From the NCBI RefSeq assembly GCF_010894405.1, contig NZ_JAAIYA010000002.1:186001-250000 (forward strand): a DNA stretch of 64,000 nucleotides, read 5' to 3'. Shown piece by piece: positions 20,468 to 28,418 of this stretch. Positions within the stretch are counted from its first letter, which is position 1; every line of letters begins with the position of its first letter. Under the pieces are notes generated by a model. The model was not told the DNA's origin. It saw only the letters and a list, made by a program, of their open reading frames with translations, and made no database searches. Source of the stretch: Pyxidicoccus caerfyrddinensis (lineage in GTDB: Bacteria > Myxococcota > Myxococcia > Myxococcales > Myxococcaceae). A program made the position numbers and the translations under genes.

Positions 20468-21181
20468 CTAGCGAGTCGGCAGCTCCTGGAACTCCACTTC
20501 CTCGAAGCCGAGTTGCCGCACGGTTTCCGCGAAGCGCTCTGTCCCGATGATGGCGGTCGAGAAGTTGCCGAGCCGGAAGAGGTCACGGTCCGTTGGTAGA
20601 GATGCGGCGTCGAGGACGGGGGCTTGCGGAAAGCTGAACGTGACCATTTCGCACGTTGCGCAGGGGGCGGGCAGGTTCCGGGGGAGGCAATCCGGATGCA
20701 ACCGCCCGCGCAGCTCGAGCTGTAGTTCCAGCAGCTCCGGCGGGTTCTTGTCCCGAAGGCGCAGTTCCGTGCGGCAGCCCATCAAGCCGCGCAGGCCCGC
20801 CGCCTGGAGCTGTTCTAGCGCCTCCCGGCGCATGAGCAGCGTCCATGGCATTGGAAAGACGAGCTGGGTGAAGTGCCCGCGCCCCCTCCCGACGAGAGGG
20901 CCAAAGGCTGTTCCGGGTTCGAGCTGTGCACCCTCCGGTACCAGCGGACGCACCAGCTCGCGCAGTCGCGTGAACTCCTCGAAGTCTTCTTCAAGTCGTG
21001 CCTGGAACTTCCTCTGGTCTGGCAACGCCGAGAGGTCCGCCGCTGGATACGCCTCCCCAATGCCAGCGCGAATTTCATCGCAGTCGGGGCAGTGGACTCC
21101 GGGCAAGAACCACTTGGGGTCTGCACGAAGGTCCCAGGAGAAGTGCGATGGCGTCACTTTTCGCAGTCGGAAAAATCGCAT
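20468..21181 (-). CDS. sitI6: SitI6-type double-CxxC immunity protein
   Basis: A 237-residue cytoplasmic protein of the myxobacterial double-CxxCG family: first knuckle VHCPDCDE near residue 30 and second CATCEM near residue 170, with the family's PWTLLMRREAL helix between. Members sit directly downstream of SitA-type toxin lipoproteins and are annotated as their immunity proteins. Here only 2 bases separate it from the toxin gene, so the two are one transcription unit. The second residue after each CxxC differs from the family Gly (Asp and Glu), a small departure. The locus is visibly less GC-rich than its flanks, in line with recent acquisition. Confidence 0.8.
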   Translation of the reverse strand: MRFFRLRKVTPSHFSWDLRADPKWFLPGVHCPDCDEIRAGIGEAYPAADLSALPDQRKFQARLEEDFEEFTRLRELVRPLVPEGAQLEPGTAFGPLVGRGRGHFTQLVFPMPWTLLMRREALEQLQAAGLRGLMGCRTELRLRDKNPPELLELQLELRGRLHPDCLPRNLPAPCATCEMVTFSFPQAPVLDAASLPTDRDLFRLGNFSTAIIGTERFAETVRQLGFEEVEFQELPTR

Positions 21182-21183
21182 GG

Positions 21184-21900
21184 TCAGTAGACGTCATCTT
21201 CCACGACAGGGAAGAGCGGAAGGGTCTTCTTGCTGTGGTACGGGACAACAGGTCCTGCCAGGTCGAATCGGAAAATCATCTGCATCGCGAAGAGATGGAT
21301 GGCCTGTGGTGCCGCCCCGCGATTCTGTTCGATGTAGTGCTGCCACTCCCAATTCCAGGGGCCGCCCTCTGCACCTCGGTGGATGTTCTGGTGGACCTGC
21401 TTGTCGATGACCAGCGTCCACTCATGGATGTTGACGCCCCTGGAGTTGAACCATTTCTTGAAGGCCTGGGGAAACACGTGGTGCTTGACCCATGTGCGCT
21501 TCGGGTTCTTCTCCAGCTCTTCCTTGAGCCGCGCTTTGTACTCCTCCGCCGTCTCATGCCACGGGATGATGAAGATGGGTTCCGCGTCCCCGGGTAGCCC
21601 CTGCATGCTGCCCCAGTTGCGCTGGGGATTGGCTGGTGTCGGGAACGGCACCGCTTGAGGCATCGGGGGCCGGACGGGCGCCACGGCCTGCGCACGCACG
21701 ATGCGGCCCGGGTCCACGTCCTCGCAGTAGTAGAGGCCGCACGCCGCCACACCGCAGATGAACGTGGTGCACCGGTCCGCCCCGGGGTCGTCACACTCCG
21801 CGGTTTCCGCTTCCGCCGTCTCCCAGCGTTGCTGGGTGGGGTTCGTTGACGCGCACGACGTCACCAGGAGTCCGCACAGCAGGGCCGACCAGCTTCTCAT
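21184..21900 (-). CDS. sitA6: SitA6-type polymorphic toxin lipoprotein
   Basis: The start at 21900 gives 238 residues; a GTG at 21918 is an alternative. The lipobox is LLVTSC, so the mature protein is a lipoprotein, as needed for transfer by TraA/TraB outer-membrane exchange. A Cys-rich spacer and a Pro-rich linker follow. The C-terminal domain (about residues 140-215) reads WVKHHVFPQAF, VNIHEWTLVIDK, VHQNIHRG and GPWNWEW: a His-rich nuclease-like (AHH/HNH-type) core of the family also called DUF2380. The toxin is expected to act in the cytoplasm of exchange partners lacking the matching immunity protein encoded just downstream. Nuclease activity is inferred from motifs. Confidence 0.8.
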   Translation of the reverse strand: MRSWSALLCGLLVTSCASTNPTQQRWETAEAETAECDDPGADRCTTFICGVAACGLYYCEDVDPGRIVRAQAVAPVRPPMPQAVPFPTPANPQRNWGSMQGLPGDAEPIFIIPWHETAEEYKARLKEELEKNPKRTWVKHHVFPQAFKKWFNSRGVNIHEWTLVIDKQVHQNIHRGAEGGPWNWEWQHYIEQNRGAAPQAIHLFAMQMIFRFDLAGPVVPYHSKKTLPLFPVVEDDVY

Positions 21901-21952
21901 GAGCGTCTCGATTAGCACGCTCGCGGCCCGAGCTGCCGCCGGAGGACGTCGC

Positions 21953-22975
21953 TCAGCGCGCGAGTGCGTCGTGCAACTTCGAGTCGCGGAGCTGCTGGTT
22001 GAACCAGCTCGGGTAGTAGAGCGCGTGGGGGCTCACCTCATCGAGCCGCCGCACCTGCTCGTCGGAGAGGCTCACCTTCAGCGCGCCCAGGTTGTCCTCC
22101 AGCTGCGACAGCTTGCTCGCGCCCAACAGCACGGTGCTCACGCCCGGCTTTTTCAGCAGCCACGCCAGCGCCACCTGGGCCACGGATGCGCGGGAGGCTT
22201 CGCCAATCTCGCGCATGACCTCCACTACGCGGAAGCCCGCCTCCTTGTCGAAGGGCAGGAAGTCGAAGCCCGCGAGGCGGTTGTTCGCGTCCTCGAGGCT
22301 CTCGCGCGTGTACTTGCCCGACAGGAAGCCACCGGCCAGCGGGCTCCACACCATGGTGCCGATGCCGGCCTCCTGTACGAAGGGCAGCACCTCGTGCTCC
22401 AAATCCCGGCCCACCAGTGAGTAGTACATCTGCGCGGCGGTGAAGCGCGCCCACTGGTAGCGCTCCTGGATTCCCACTGCGCGGGCCGCCTGCCATGCGG
22501 ACCAGTTGGAGAAGCCGACGTAGCGCACGCTGCCCTTGCGCACGAGCTGGTCCATCGCCTCCAGCGTCTCCTCCATGGGCGTGTGCGGGTCGAAGCGGTG
22601 GACGATGTAGAGGTCGAGGTAGTCGGTGCCCAGCCGCTTCAGGCTCGCCTCCGCCGAGGCCAGCACGTGGCGGCGCGACAGCCCGGTGTCGAGCAATCCC
22701 TCTCCGGTGCGCATGCCCACCTTCGTGGACAGCACCACGTCCTTGCGGCGGGTGCCGAGCAGCCGCCCCAGCATCTCCTCGGACTGGCCACCCGCGTAGG
22801 CGTCCGCCGTGTCGAAGAAGTTGATGCCGGCCTCCAGCGCGCGGTCCACCAGCGCGCGCGCCGCGTCCGTGTCCACCTTGTAGACGCTCGGGACGTTGCC
22901 CGTGCCGAACGTCATCACCCCGAAAGCCAGCCGGGAGACCACCAGCCCCGAGTTGCCCAGTCGCGTGTATTCCAT
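21953..22975 (-). CDS. Aldo/keto reductase
   Basis: A 340-residue TIM-barrel oxidoreductase started at 22975. The catalytic tetrad is readable: Asp and Tyr in FFDTADAYAGGQSEE, Lys in VVLSTKVG and His in LYIVHRFDP. The C-terminal NADP-binding segment (VSTVLLGASKLSQLEDN) is present. The family reduces aldehydes and ketones with NADPH; the natural substrate is unknown. It is transcribed divergently from a LysR regulator across 126 bases containing the palindrome at 23084-23100, the classical arrangement for a LysR-controlled target. Confidence 0.9.
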   Translation of the reverse strand: MEYTRLGNSGLVVSRLAFGVMTFGTGNVPSVYKVDTDAARALVDRALEAGINFFDTADAYAGGQSEEMLGRLLGTRRKDVVLSTKVGMRTGEGLLDTGLSRRHVLASAEASLKRLGTDYLDLYIVHRFDPHTPMEETLEAMDQLVRKGSVRYVGFSNWSAWQAARAVGIQERYQWARFTAAQMYYSLVGRDLEHEVLPFVQEAGIGTMVWSPLAGGFLSGKYTRESLEDANNRLAGFDFLPFDKEAGFRVVEVMREIGEASRASVAQVALAWLLKKPGVSTVLLGASKLSQLEDNLGALKVSLSDEQVRRLDEVSPHALYYPSWFNQQLRDSKLHDALAR

Positions 22976-23083
22976 GGCGCTTCCTCGCGTGTCCGTCGCG
23001 GGGGGCTCCAGTGCCCCCCGCTCACGTGAAGAAGACTGCGCCCCGGGCGCTTCAAAGAAAATGCGCTGACTGCTACATGGGAT

Positions 23084-23100
23084 TTGAAGGAGAACTTCAA
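23084..23100. promoter_or_regulatory. LysR-type operator palindrome overlapping the regulator's ribosome site
   Basis: TTGAAG-GAGAA-CTTCAA is a perfect 17-base inverted repeat of the T-N11-A type bound by LysR proteins. Its spacer carries the GGAG ribosome site of the LysR gene, so binding or RNA folding could affect the regulator's own expression. A further copy of CTTCAAAG at about 23050 suggests a second half-site toward the aldo/keto reductase promoter. Confidence 0.55.
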
Positions 23101-23101
23101 A

Positions 23102-24025
23102 GTGCGCCTCGGACAGCTCAACGGACTGATGGCCTTCCTCGCGGTGGCGGACAAGCGCGGGTTCTCCGCCGCCGCGCGGGCGCTGGGCGTGTCGCCCTCC
23201 GCGTTGAGCCAGGCGGTGCGGGGCCTGGAGGCACGCATGGGCATGCCGCTGCTGGTGCGGACGACGCGCAGCGTGAATCTCACGGACGCGGGTCGCCGCC
23301 TGAGGGAGCGCGCGGGCCCCGCGCTGCATGAGGCCCTGGCCGCCGTGGAGGAGGTGCAGGGCGGGATGGACCACGTGGCGGGCACGCTGCGGCTGACGGT
23401 GCCGCGCATCTCGGTGCCGCTCGTCATCGAGCCGGTGGTGCCGGGGCTGCTGGCGCGCCATCCGGAGTTGTCGGTGGACGTGTCCGTGGACGACCGCAAC
23501 GTGGACATCGTCGCGGAGGGCTACGACGCCGGGGTGCGCCTGAGCGAGTTCGTCGAGAAGGACCTGGTGGCCGTGCGGGTGACACCGCCGTTCCGCTTCA
23601 TCATGGTGGGCTCGCCCGCGTACCTCGCGCGCAAGGGGCGGCCGCAGCGGCCCAAGGACTTGCTGGGGCATGACTGCATCGGCTTCCGCATGAGCTCCTC
23701 GGGCCAGCGCTATGTCTGGGAACTGGAGAAGGGCGGGCGCGAGTACCGGATGGCCGTGCGCGGGCCCTTCGTCACCGACGACGCGGCGCTGATGGTGGCG
23801 GCGGCGCGCTGGGGCGCCGGGCTGGCCTACGTCAACGAGCAGGCCGCGGCGGCGGACCTGAAGGCGGGCACGCTGGAGCAGGTGCTGCCCGACTACGGGC
23901 CCTCCGTGCCGGGCCTCTTCCTGTACTTCCCCGCGCGAGCCCAGCGCCTGCCCAAGCTGCGCGTCCTGGTGGATGCGATGACGGCGCGGCTCTCCCGGAA
24001 GCCGGGGCGGGCGGGGGGCGGATAG
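23102..24025 (+). CDS. LysR-family transcriptional regulator
   Basis: I chose the GTG at 23102 because GGAG lies 9 bases upstream; a TTG at 23084 is inside the palindrome. The 307-residue protein has an N-terminal winged helix-turn-helix (FLAVADKRGFSAAARALGV, SALSQAVRGLE) and a substrate-binding domain from about residue 95. It is divergent from the aldo/keto reductase and probably regulates it. The effector is unknown. Confidence 0.85.
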   Translation: MRLGQLNGLMAFLAVADKRGFSAAARALGVSPSALSQAVRGLEARMGMPLLVRTTRSVNLTDAGRRLRERAGPALHEALAAVEEVQGGMDHVAGTLRLTVPRISVPLVIEPVVPGLLARHPELSVDVSVDDRNVDIVAEGYDAGVRLSEFVEKDLVAVRVTPPFRFIMVGSPAYLARKGRPQRPKDLLGHDCIGFRMSSSGQRYVWELEKGGREYRMAVRGPFVTDDAALMVAAARWGAGLAYVNEQAAAADLKAGTLEQVLPDYGPSVPGLFLYFPARAQRLPKLRVLVDAMTARLSRKPGRAGGG

Positions 24026-24114
24026 GGGCAACAGGGCCTGCTCCCGGGCAGGGGGGCAGGCGGGCATGCGGTCGAAGTCTTCACCCGGGGAGCGCTTTCC
24101 CCGAAGATGCAGCC

Positions 24115-25926
24115 GTGCCTACCCCCGCCCGAAGCCCTCACCCCGCTCCCGCCACTTCCCGCTGGCTGGGAGCCCTGGCCCTGGCCACGCTGCTTGCCCT
24201 CACGGGTTGCTCTGCCTTCTCCCGCGCGGTGAAGGAGGGCGACACCGCCAGCCAGCAGCAGAAGTGGGCGGAGGCCGAGGCCGCCTACCTGCGCGCGCTC
24301 GCCGCGGACCCCGAGGCGTCCGAGGTGAAGGTGAAGCTGGGCAAGGTGCGCACGGCCTGGAGCGACGTGGTGCTGGAAGAGGCCCGGAGCGTCCACGCCA
24401 GTGGTGACCTGGACGGCGCCATGAAGCGGCTGGTGCGCGCGCTGGAGTTGAACGCGGAGAACGGGCCCGCGCGCGAGCTGCTGGGCCAGACGCTGGACCA
24501 GCGCGTGGCGGTGGGCCAGACGGCGCTGAAGGAGGAGCGGCTGAAGGAAGCGCGCGCCGAGTTCGACGCGGTGCTGTCCGTGGCCCCGGACCATGCGGCC
24601 GCGAAGCGGGGCGTGGACGGCGTGCAGGTGGCGTGGGCCAAGCGCTGGTTCGGCACCGGTGACACCCTGGAGAAGGCGGGCAAGCTGGGCAACGCGCTGG
24701 TGGCGTACGTGCGCGCGGACCAGGAGCGCGTGGGCGCCACCGCCGCGCGCGAGCGGGCCGAGGCGGTGCGGCAGAAGCTGCGCGACGAGGTGGCCTTCCT
24801 CGTGGTGGCCTCGGCCGTGGAGGACCGCGCCGGGGCGCCGGACGTGGTGCAGCGCCTGTCGGCCGGCCGGCTGGCGACGATGTTGCCCACGCAGCTTCCC
24901 CTGCGCGTGGTGACGGACGCGCCCGAGGGCCGTGAGGGCGTGCGGTTGGACTTGTCGCTGGAGCGCGTGCTGCCGCTGAAGGTGACGGAGGACTCGCAGC
25001 GCACGCAGCGCTACCTCGCTGGCAACCGCTCCGTGCCCAACCCGCGCCGCGCGGGCTTCGAGGGCAAGCTGCTCCAGTCCGAGCGCACCCTGGAGGAGAC
25101 CGACCGCAAGCAGGCCGCGGCGCTGCGCGAGTACCTGCGCATGCAGGCCGAGCTGCTCACCGTGCGCGAGGGCGCCGAGCGCTGCCGGGACCGCGAGCGC
25201 CGCGAGTGCCGCGAGGCCCTGCAGGAGTGCGGTGAGGCGGCACGCGAGGCGAAGGAGCCGGGACAGCTCCCGGGCGACTGCAACCCCGCCCGCTGCGCCA
25301 GCGGCGTGTGCGCGCAAGAGGAGCAGTTGCTCGTGCAGAAGGCCAACGCGGTGAAGGAGAAGGAGAAGGCGCTGGAGGCGGCGCTGGACAAGTCGGAGAC
25401 GCAGCGCATCGACGTGCAGCGCAACCGCGACACCGTCTTCCGCGAGCCCGTCACCGTGGAGGAGCCCATGTACTCGGACTTCGTCTATGACGTGCAGCTC
25501 CACCGGCTCACCGTCACCGCCTCCGTCACCGCGGTGATGAAGGACCTCATCAAGGACGCGGGCGTGGTGGCCCCCCAGACGCAGGACTACGCGGTGGCGC
25601 ACGAGGACGTGGCGCACAAGGGCTATGACCGCTACGGCGTGCTCGCGGACCCGGTGCAGCTGCGCAACGAGCTGGAGCTGCGCGTGGAGGTGGGCGACAA
25701 GGCCGTGGCCGACGTCGCCCGCCGGGTGAAGGAGCGCTTCGACACGTACCGTGGCAAGCGCGTGGCGGACGCGCGCCGGGGCATGGTGCGCCCGGGCGCC
25801 GAGGACGTGGTGGAGACGGCCGTGCGGGCGCTGCTGCTCACCGCGGACGCGCCCCCGCCGGACATCCTCCAGCCGCTCGGCCGCGCGCGTGGTCTCAACC
25901 GCCCCGAGGCCCTCCTCGGCCTGTAG
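24115..25926 (+). CDS. TPR-containing lipoprotein
   Basis: A 603-residue protein with a GTG start. The signal peptide ends in LLALTGC (lipobox), so it is lipid-anchored. Residues 40-230 are helical repeats of TPR type (AEAEAAYLRALAADPEAS, DLDGAMKRLVRALELNAEN, LKEARAEFDAVLSVAPDH). Around residues 320-440 are long charged coiled-coil segments with a Cys-rich patch (CRDRERRECREALQECG and three later Cys). The C-terminal 150 residues are mixed alpha/beta. It is probably a periplasmic scaffold; the partner is unknown. Confidence 0.75.
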   Translation: MPTPARSPHPAPATSRWLGALALATLLALTGCSAFSRAVKEGDTASQQQKWAEAEAAYLRALAADPEASEVKVKLGKVRTAWSDVVLEEARSVHASGDLDGAMKRLVRALELNAENGPARELLGQTLDQRVAVGQTALKEERLKEARAEFDAVLSVAPDHAAAKRGVDGVQVAWAKRWFGTGDTLEKAGKLGNALVAYVRADQERVGATAARERAEAVRQKLRDEVAFLVVASAVEDRAGAPDVVQRLSAGRLATMLPTQLPLRVVTDAPEGREGVRLDLSLERVLPLKVTEDSQRTQRYLAGNRSVPNPRRAGFEGKLLQSERTLEETDRKQAAALREYLRMQAELLTVREGAERCRDRERRECREALQECGEAAREAKEPGQLPGDCNPARCASGVCAQEEQLLVQKANAVKEKEKALEAALDKSETQRIDVQRNRDTVFREPVTVEEPMYSDFVYDVQLHRLTVTASVTAVMKDLIKDAGVVAPQTQDYAVAHEDVAHKGYDRYGVLADPVQLRNELELRVEVGDKAVADVARRVKERFDTYRGKRVADARRGMVRPGAEDVVETAVRALLLTADAPPPDILQPLGRARGLNRPEALLGL

Positions 25927-25937
25927 CGCGTGAAGCC

Positions 25938-25977
25938 CCGCCCCCGCCGCCTGTCACACGGGCGTCCCAGGGGGCGG
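25938..25977 (+). terminator. Possible stem-loop after the TPR lipoprotein gene
   Basis: CCGCCCCC (25938-25945) pairs with GGGGGCGG (25970-25977) across a 24-base loop, 12 bases after the stop. There is no U-tract, so termination is uncertain. Confidence 0.25.
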
Positions 25978-26053
25978 AGGCCGGTGCCCCTCGCAATCAC
26001 AGACGGTGACTCCCCGTAGCCCCTCTTGAAGGGACTTCCACGGGGGCACCGCC

Positions 26054-26167
26054 ATGCGACTCGACTTCAACTACCTGTTCCACGAGAGCGACCTGGACCT
26101 CGCCGCCGTGCTGTTCGTCCTGGTCGCCTTCCTCGTCCTCACCCTGCTCGCCATCATCCCGACGTGA
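26054..26167 (+). CDS. 37-residue single-pass membrane peptide
   Basis: A short frame: a polar start (MRLDFNYLFHESDLD), then one strongly hydrophobic helix (LAAVLFVLVAFLVLTLLAII) and a stop at 26165-26167. GGGGG lies 8 bases before the ATG. No homologous family is recognised. The long hydrophobic run with a charged N-terminal edge is unlikely by chance, but it could be a leader or small membrane modulator. It is convergent with the MFS gene, 37 bases away. Confidence 0.45.
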   Translation: MRLDFNYLFHESDLDLAAVLFVLVAFLVLTLLAIIPT

Positions 26168-26204
26168 GGGGGCGGATGACCGGGTGTCTCGTCCGCCGTG
26201 CGAG

Positions 26205-27455
26205 TCAGTCCGCGCTGGCGCTCATCTCGGGGCGCAGGGTGCGCAGCGCGTCCAGGCGGCGGCGCCGGGCTCCGGCGATGGCCAGGTGCCAGCCGGCCGC
26301 AGCCACGCCCACGACGAGACAACCGAGCCACAGCGAGGTGGCGCCGAAGCGGCCCAGCACCTGTCCGCCCACCGCGGGCGCGGCGCAGGCGGCCAGTCCC
26401 CAGAGCATGTGGTAGGCGCCCTGGTAGCTGCCGCGCAGCTCGGCCGGAGCGAGGTCCGCCACCACGGTGGAGGCCACCGGCGCCTGGGCAATCTCTCCCA
26501 GCGTCCACACCACGACGGCGAGCATGGCGAGCCCCATGTTGGCGGAGAGCGCGTGCAGTCCGAAGCCCACGCCGGTGAGCACTCCGGCGAGGGCCAGCGC
26601 GTGGGCCCGGCGCATGCGGCCCATCCGCCGGCCCGTGAAGGGCTGCAGCACGACGATGAGGACGCCGTTGACGGCGAGCACCGAGCCGAACTGCGCCGGC
26701 GTCAGCCCCTTCTGGCCCAGGTCCAGCGGCAGCGCCACCTGTCCCTGGAAGAAGATGAGGGCCACCGCGAAGATGGGCAGGCCGAAGGCCAGGAACGTCG
26801 GGTCCTTGAAGGGCGCGAGCAGCGAGCTGTGCGCGGCGGCGCCTGCCTCGGGGGCCTTGCGTGGGGGGCGCGTCTCCGGGAGCAGTAGCCAGACGCAGCA
26901 GCCGTAGACGAAGGTGGTGATGGCGTCGGCGATGAAGAGCGCCACGTAGCCGAAGCGCGTCATCAGCCCCGCCAGCGGGAGGGCGATGGAGAAGCCCAGG
27001 TTGATGACCCAGTAGAAGAGGCTGTAGGCGCGGGCCCTGTCCAAAGGCGGCACCACGTCCGCGATGGCGGCGGACACCGCGGGCCGGTACAGTTCTCCGA
27101 GGATGCCGAGCGTGAAGGCGGCCACGGCAATCCACTTCGGCTCGCGGGCGAAGCCGAGGAAGAGCATGCCGCCCGCGCCCAGCCAGAGGCCCATGGCCAG
27201 GGTGAAGCGGCGGCCCACCTTGTCCGCGAGCGTGCCGCCCAGCGGAGCGGCGAGCACCGTCCCCGCGCCGTGCAGCGAGACGACGAGGCCCGCCTGCTCC
27301 ACGGAGTAGCCGCGCTCGCGCGTGAGGTAGAGGGCGAGGAAGGGCACCACGAAGCTGCCCAGCCGGTTGACCAGTGTGCCCGTCCACAGCACCCAGTATG
27401 TGCGCGGCAGCCCGCCCGCCATCTCCCGCAGCGCCTCGCGCAGCGCGCGGGTCAT
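26205..27455 (-). CDS. MFS transporter
   Basis: A 416-residue inner-membrane protein with about 12 helices. MFS motif A is seen as GGTLADKVGRR between helices 2 and 3, with a second half-motif in the C-terminal domain (FTGRRMGRMRR). The start at 27455 is preceded by GGAG. The fold and length suit drug/H+ antiporters of the MFS efflux type; the substrate cannot be told from sequence. The 241 bases between it and the next minus-strand gene (27697) carry no gene I can support. Confidence 0.85.
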   Translation of the reverse strand: MTRALREALREMAGGLPRTYWVLWTGTLVNRLGSFVVPFLALYLTRERGYSVEQAGLVVSLHGAGTVLAAPLGGTLADKVGRRFTLAMGLWLGAGGMLFLGFAREPKWIAVAAFTLGILGELYRPAVSAAIADVVPPLDRARAYSLFYWVINLGFSIALPLAGLMTRFGYVALFIADAITTFVYGCCVWLLLPETRPPRKAPEAGAAAHSSLLAPFKDPTFLAFGLPIFAVALIFFQGQVALPLDLGQKGLTPAQFGSVLAVNGVLIVVLQPFTGRRMGRMRRAHALALAGVLTGVGFGLHALSANMGLAMLAVVVWTLGEIAQAPVASTVVADLAPAELRGSYQGAYHMLWGLAACAAPAVGGQVLGRFGATSLWLGCLVVGVAAAGWHLAIAGARRRRLDALRTLRPEMSASAD

Positions 27456-27696
27456 GGCCGCTTCTCCGGGACGGTGGGGAAGGGCGTGGGACGGGGTGGT
27501 GCGGGACGGGGTGGCATGACGGTGTCGGAGCATGGGGCAGCGGGGCCGTCGCTCCAAGCCGCCGGGAGTGGCGCGACGCCCGCACATGGGGCGACGGCGC
27601 GCGAGCCCTCCACCTGACAGGGCGCCCGGCTTTTGCGTCGCCTCGGAGGTTGCCTGCTCGGGCGCGACGGCGTACCGGGCCCCGGACGCGAGGGCC

Positions 27697-28293
27697 TCAG
27701 CCCTTGACGACGGGGTGCGACGCGAGCGCCTGCGGCCGCTTGTCCGGGGAGCACATGTCGTTGTCCGCCGGGCGCTGGCCGAAGAAGAGCTTGTCGCCGT
27801 CCACCTTCACCACGTCGTGGTCGGTACCGCACTGGGTGATGGGCTTGAAGAAGAGGCACGCGCCGGGGACGGGCTGCTCGGCGCCCACCGTCCACGCGCC
27901 CGTGCCGCAGCCGGACTGGACGAAGGCGTCCGCGAGCGGCTGCACGTGCGCGGTGAGGTAGCGCTCGCCGAAGACGAAGTTGCCCTCGGTGGCGCCAGTC
28001 ACCTTCTCCGAGTCGCGCTCCAGCGTGTACGGGCCGACGACGCGGGCGGTGAAGAGCTTCGTCTGGCACTGCGCGTCGCCGAAGGCGTCGAGGTCGAGCG
28101 TCCACTTCGCCTCGGTGAGCTGGAAGTGGCGCTGGATGTAGCTGTTGCTGCCGTCCCCGTTGGGGATGGCCTCGCAGGTGGCGCTGTCCCACTTGCCGGC
28201 GAGGTCCTGCGGCTTCACGGCCGTCTTCGCGCCACCGCACGCGGCGGCGGAGAGGGTGGCGAGGGTGAGGGCGAGGCGGGTGGTGGCGTTCAT
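27697..28293 (-). CDS. Lipoprotein of unknown function
   Basis: The start at 28293 gives 198 residues with lipobox LSAAAC. The mature part reads GKWDSATCEAIPNGDG, YIQRHFQLTEAKWTLD and DAFGDAQCQTKLF, a pattern of Trp, paired Cys and strands resembling the APCDD1-type beta-barrel module; this likeness is tentative. Seven further Cys probably form disulfides in the periplasm. It is divergent from a LysR regulator at 28419. Confidence 0.65.
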   Translation of the reverse strand: MNATTRLALTLATLSAAACGGAKTAVKPQDLAGKWDSATCEAIPNGDGSNSYIQRHFQLTEAKWTLDLDAFGDAQCQTKLFTARVVGPYTLERDSEKVTGATEGNFVFGERYLTAHVQPLADAFVQSGCGTGAWTVGAEQPVPGACLFFKPITQCGTDHDVVKVDGDKLFFGQRPADNDMCSPDKRPQALASHPVVKG

Positions 28294-28397
28294 GGCGGTG
28301 CTCCCGTGGGGTGTGGGCCGCCTTCGTCGCGGCCCGTGGTGGAGACATGAATGCCCTGGAGGCGGCCATGCGGAAACGCTGGAGTTTGCCGGGGGGG

Positions 28398-28413
28398 CCT
28401 GCAATCTTGCAGG
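28398..28413. promoter_or_regulatory. Perfect 16-base palindrome just before a LysR gene
   Basis: CCTGCAA-TC-TTGCAGG lies 5 bases before the ATG of the LysR gene at 28419, between it and the divergent lipoprotein gene. The GCAA-TTGC core is typical of LysR sites; autoregulation is inferred. Confidence 0.45.
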
Positions 28414-28418
28414 GCGCC

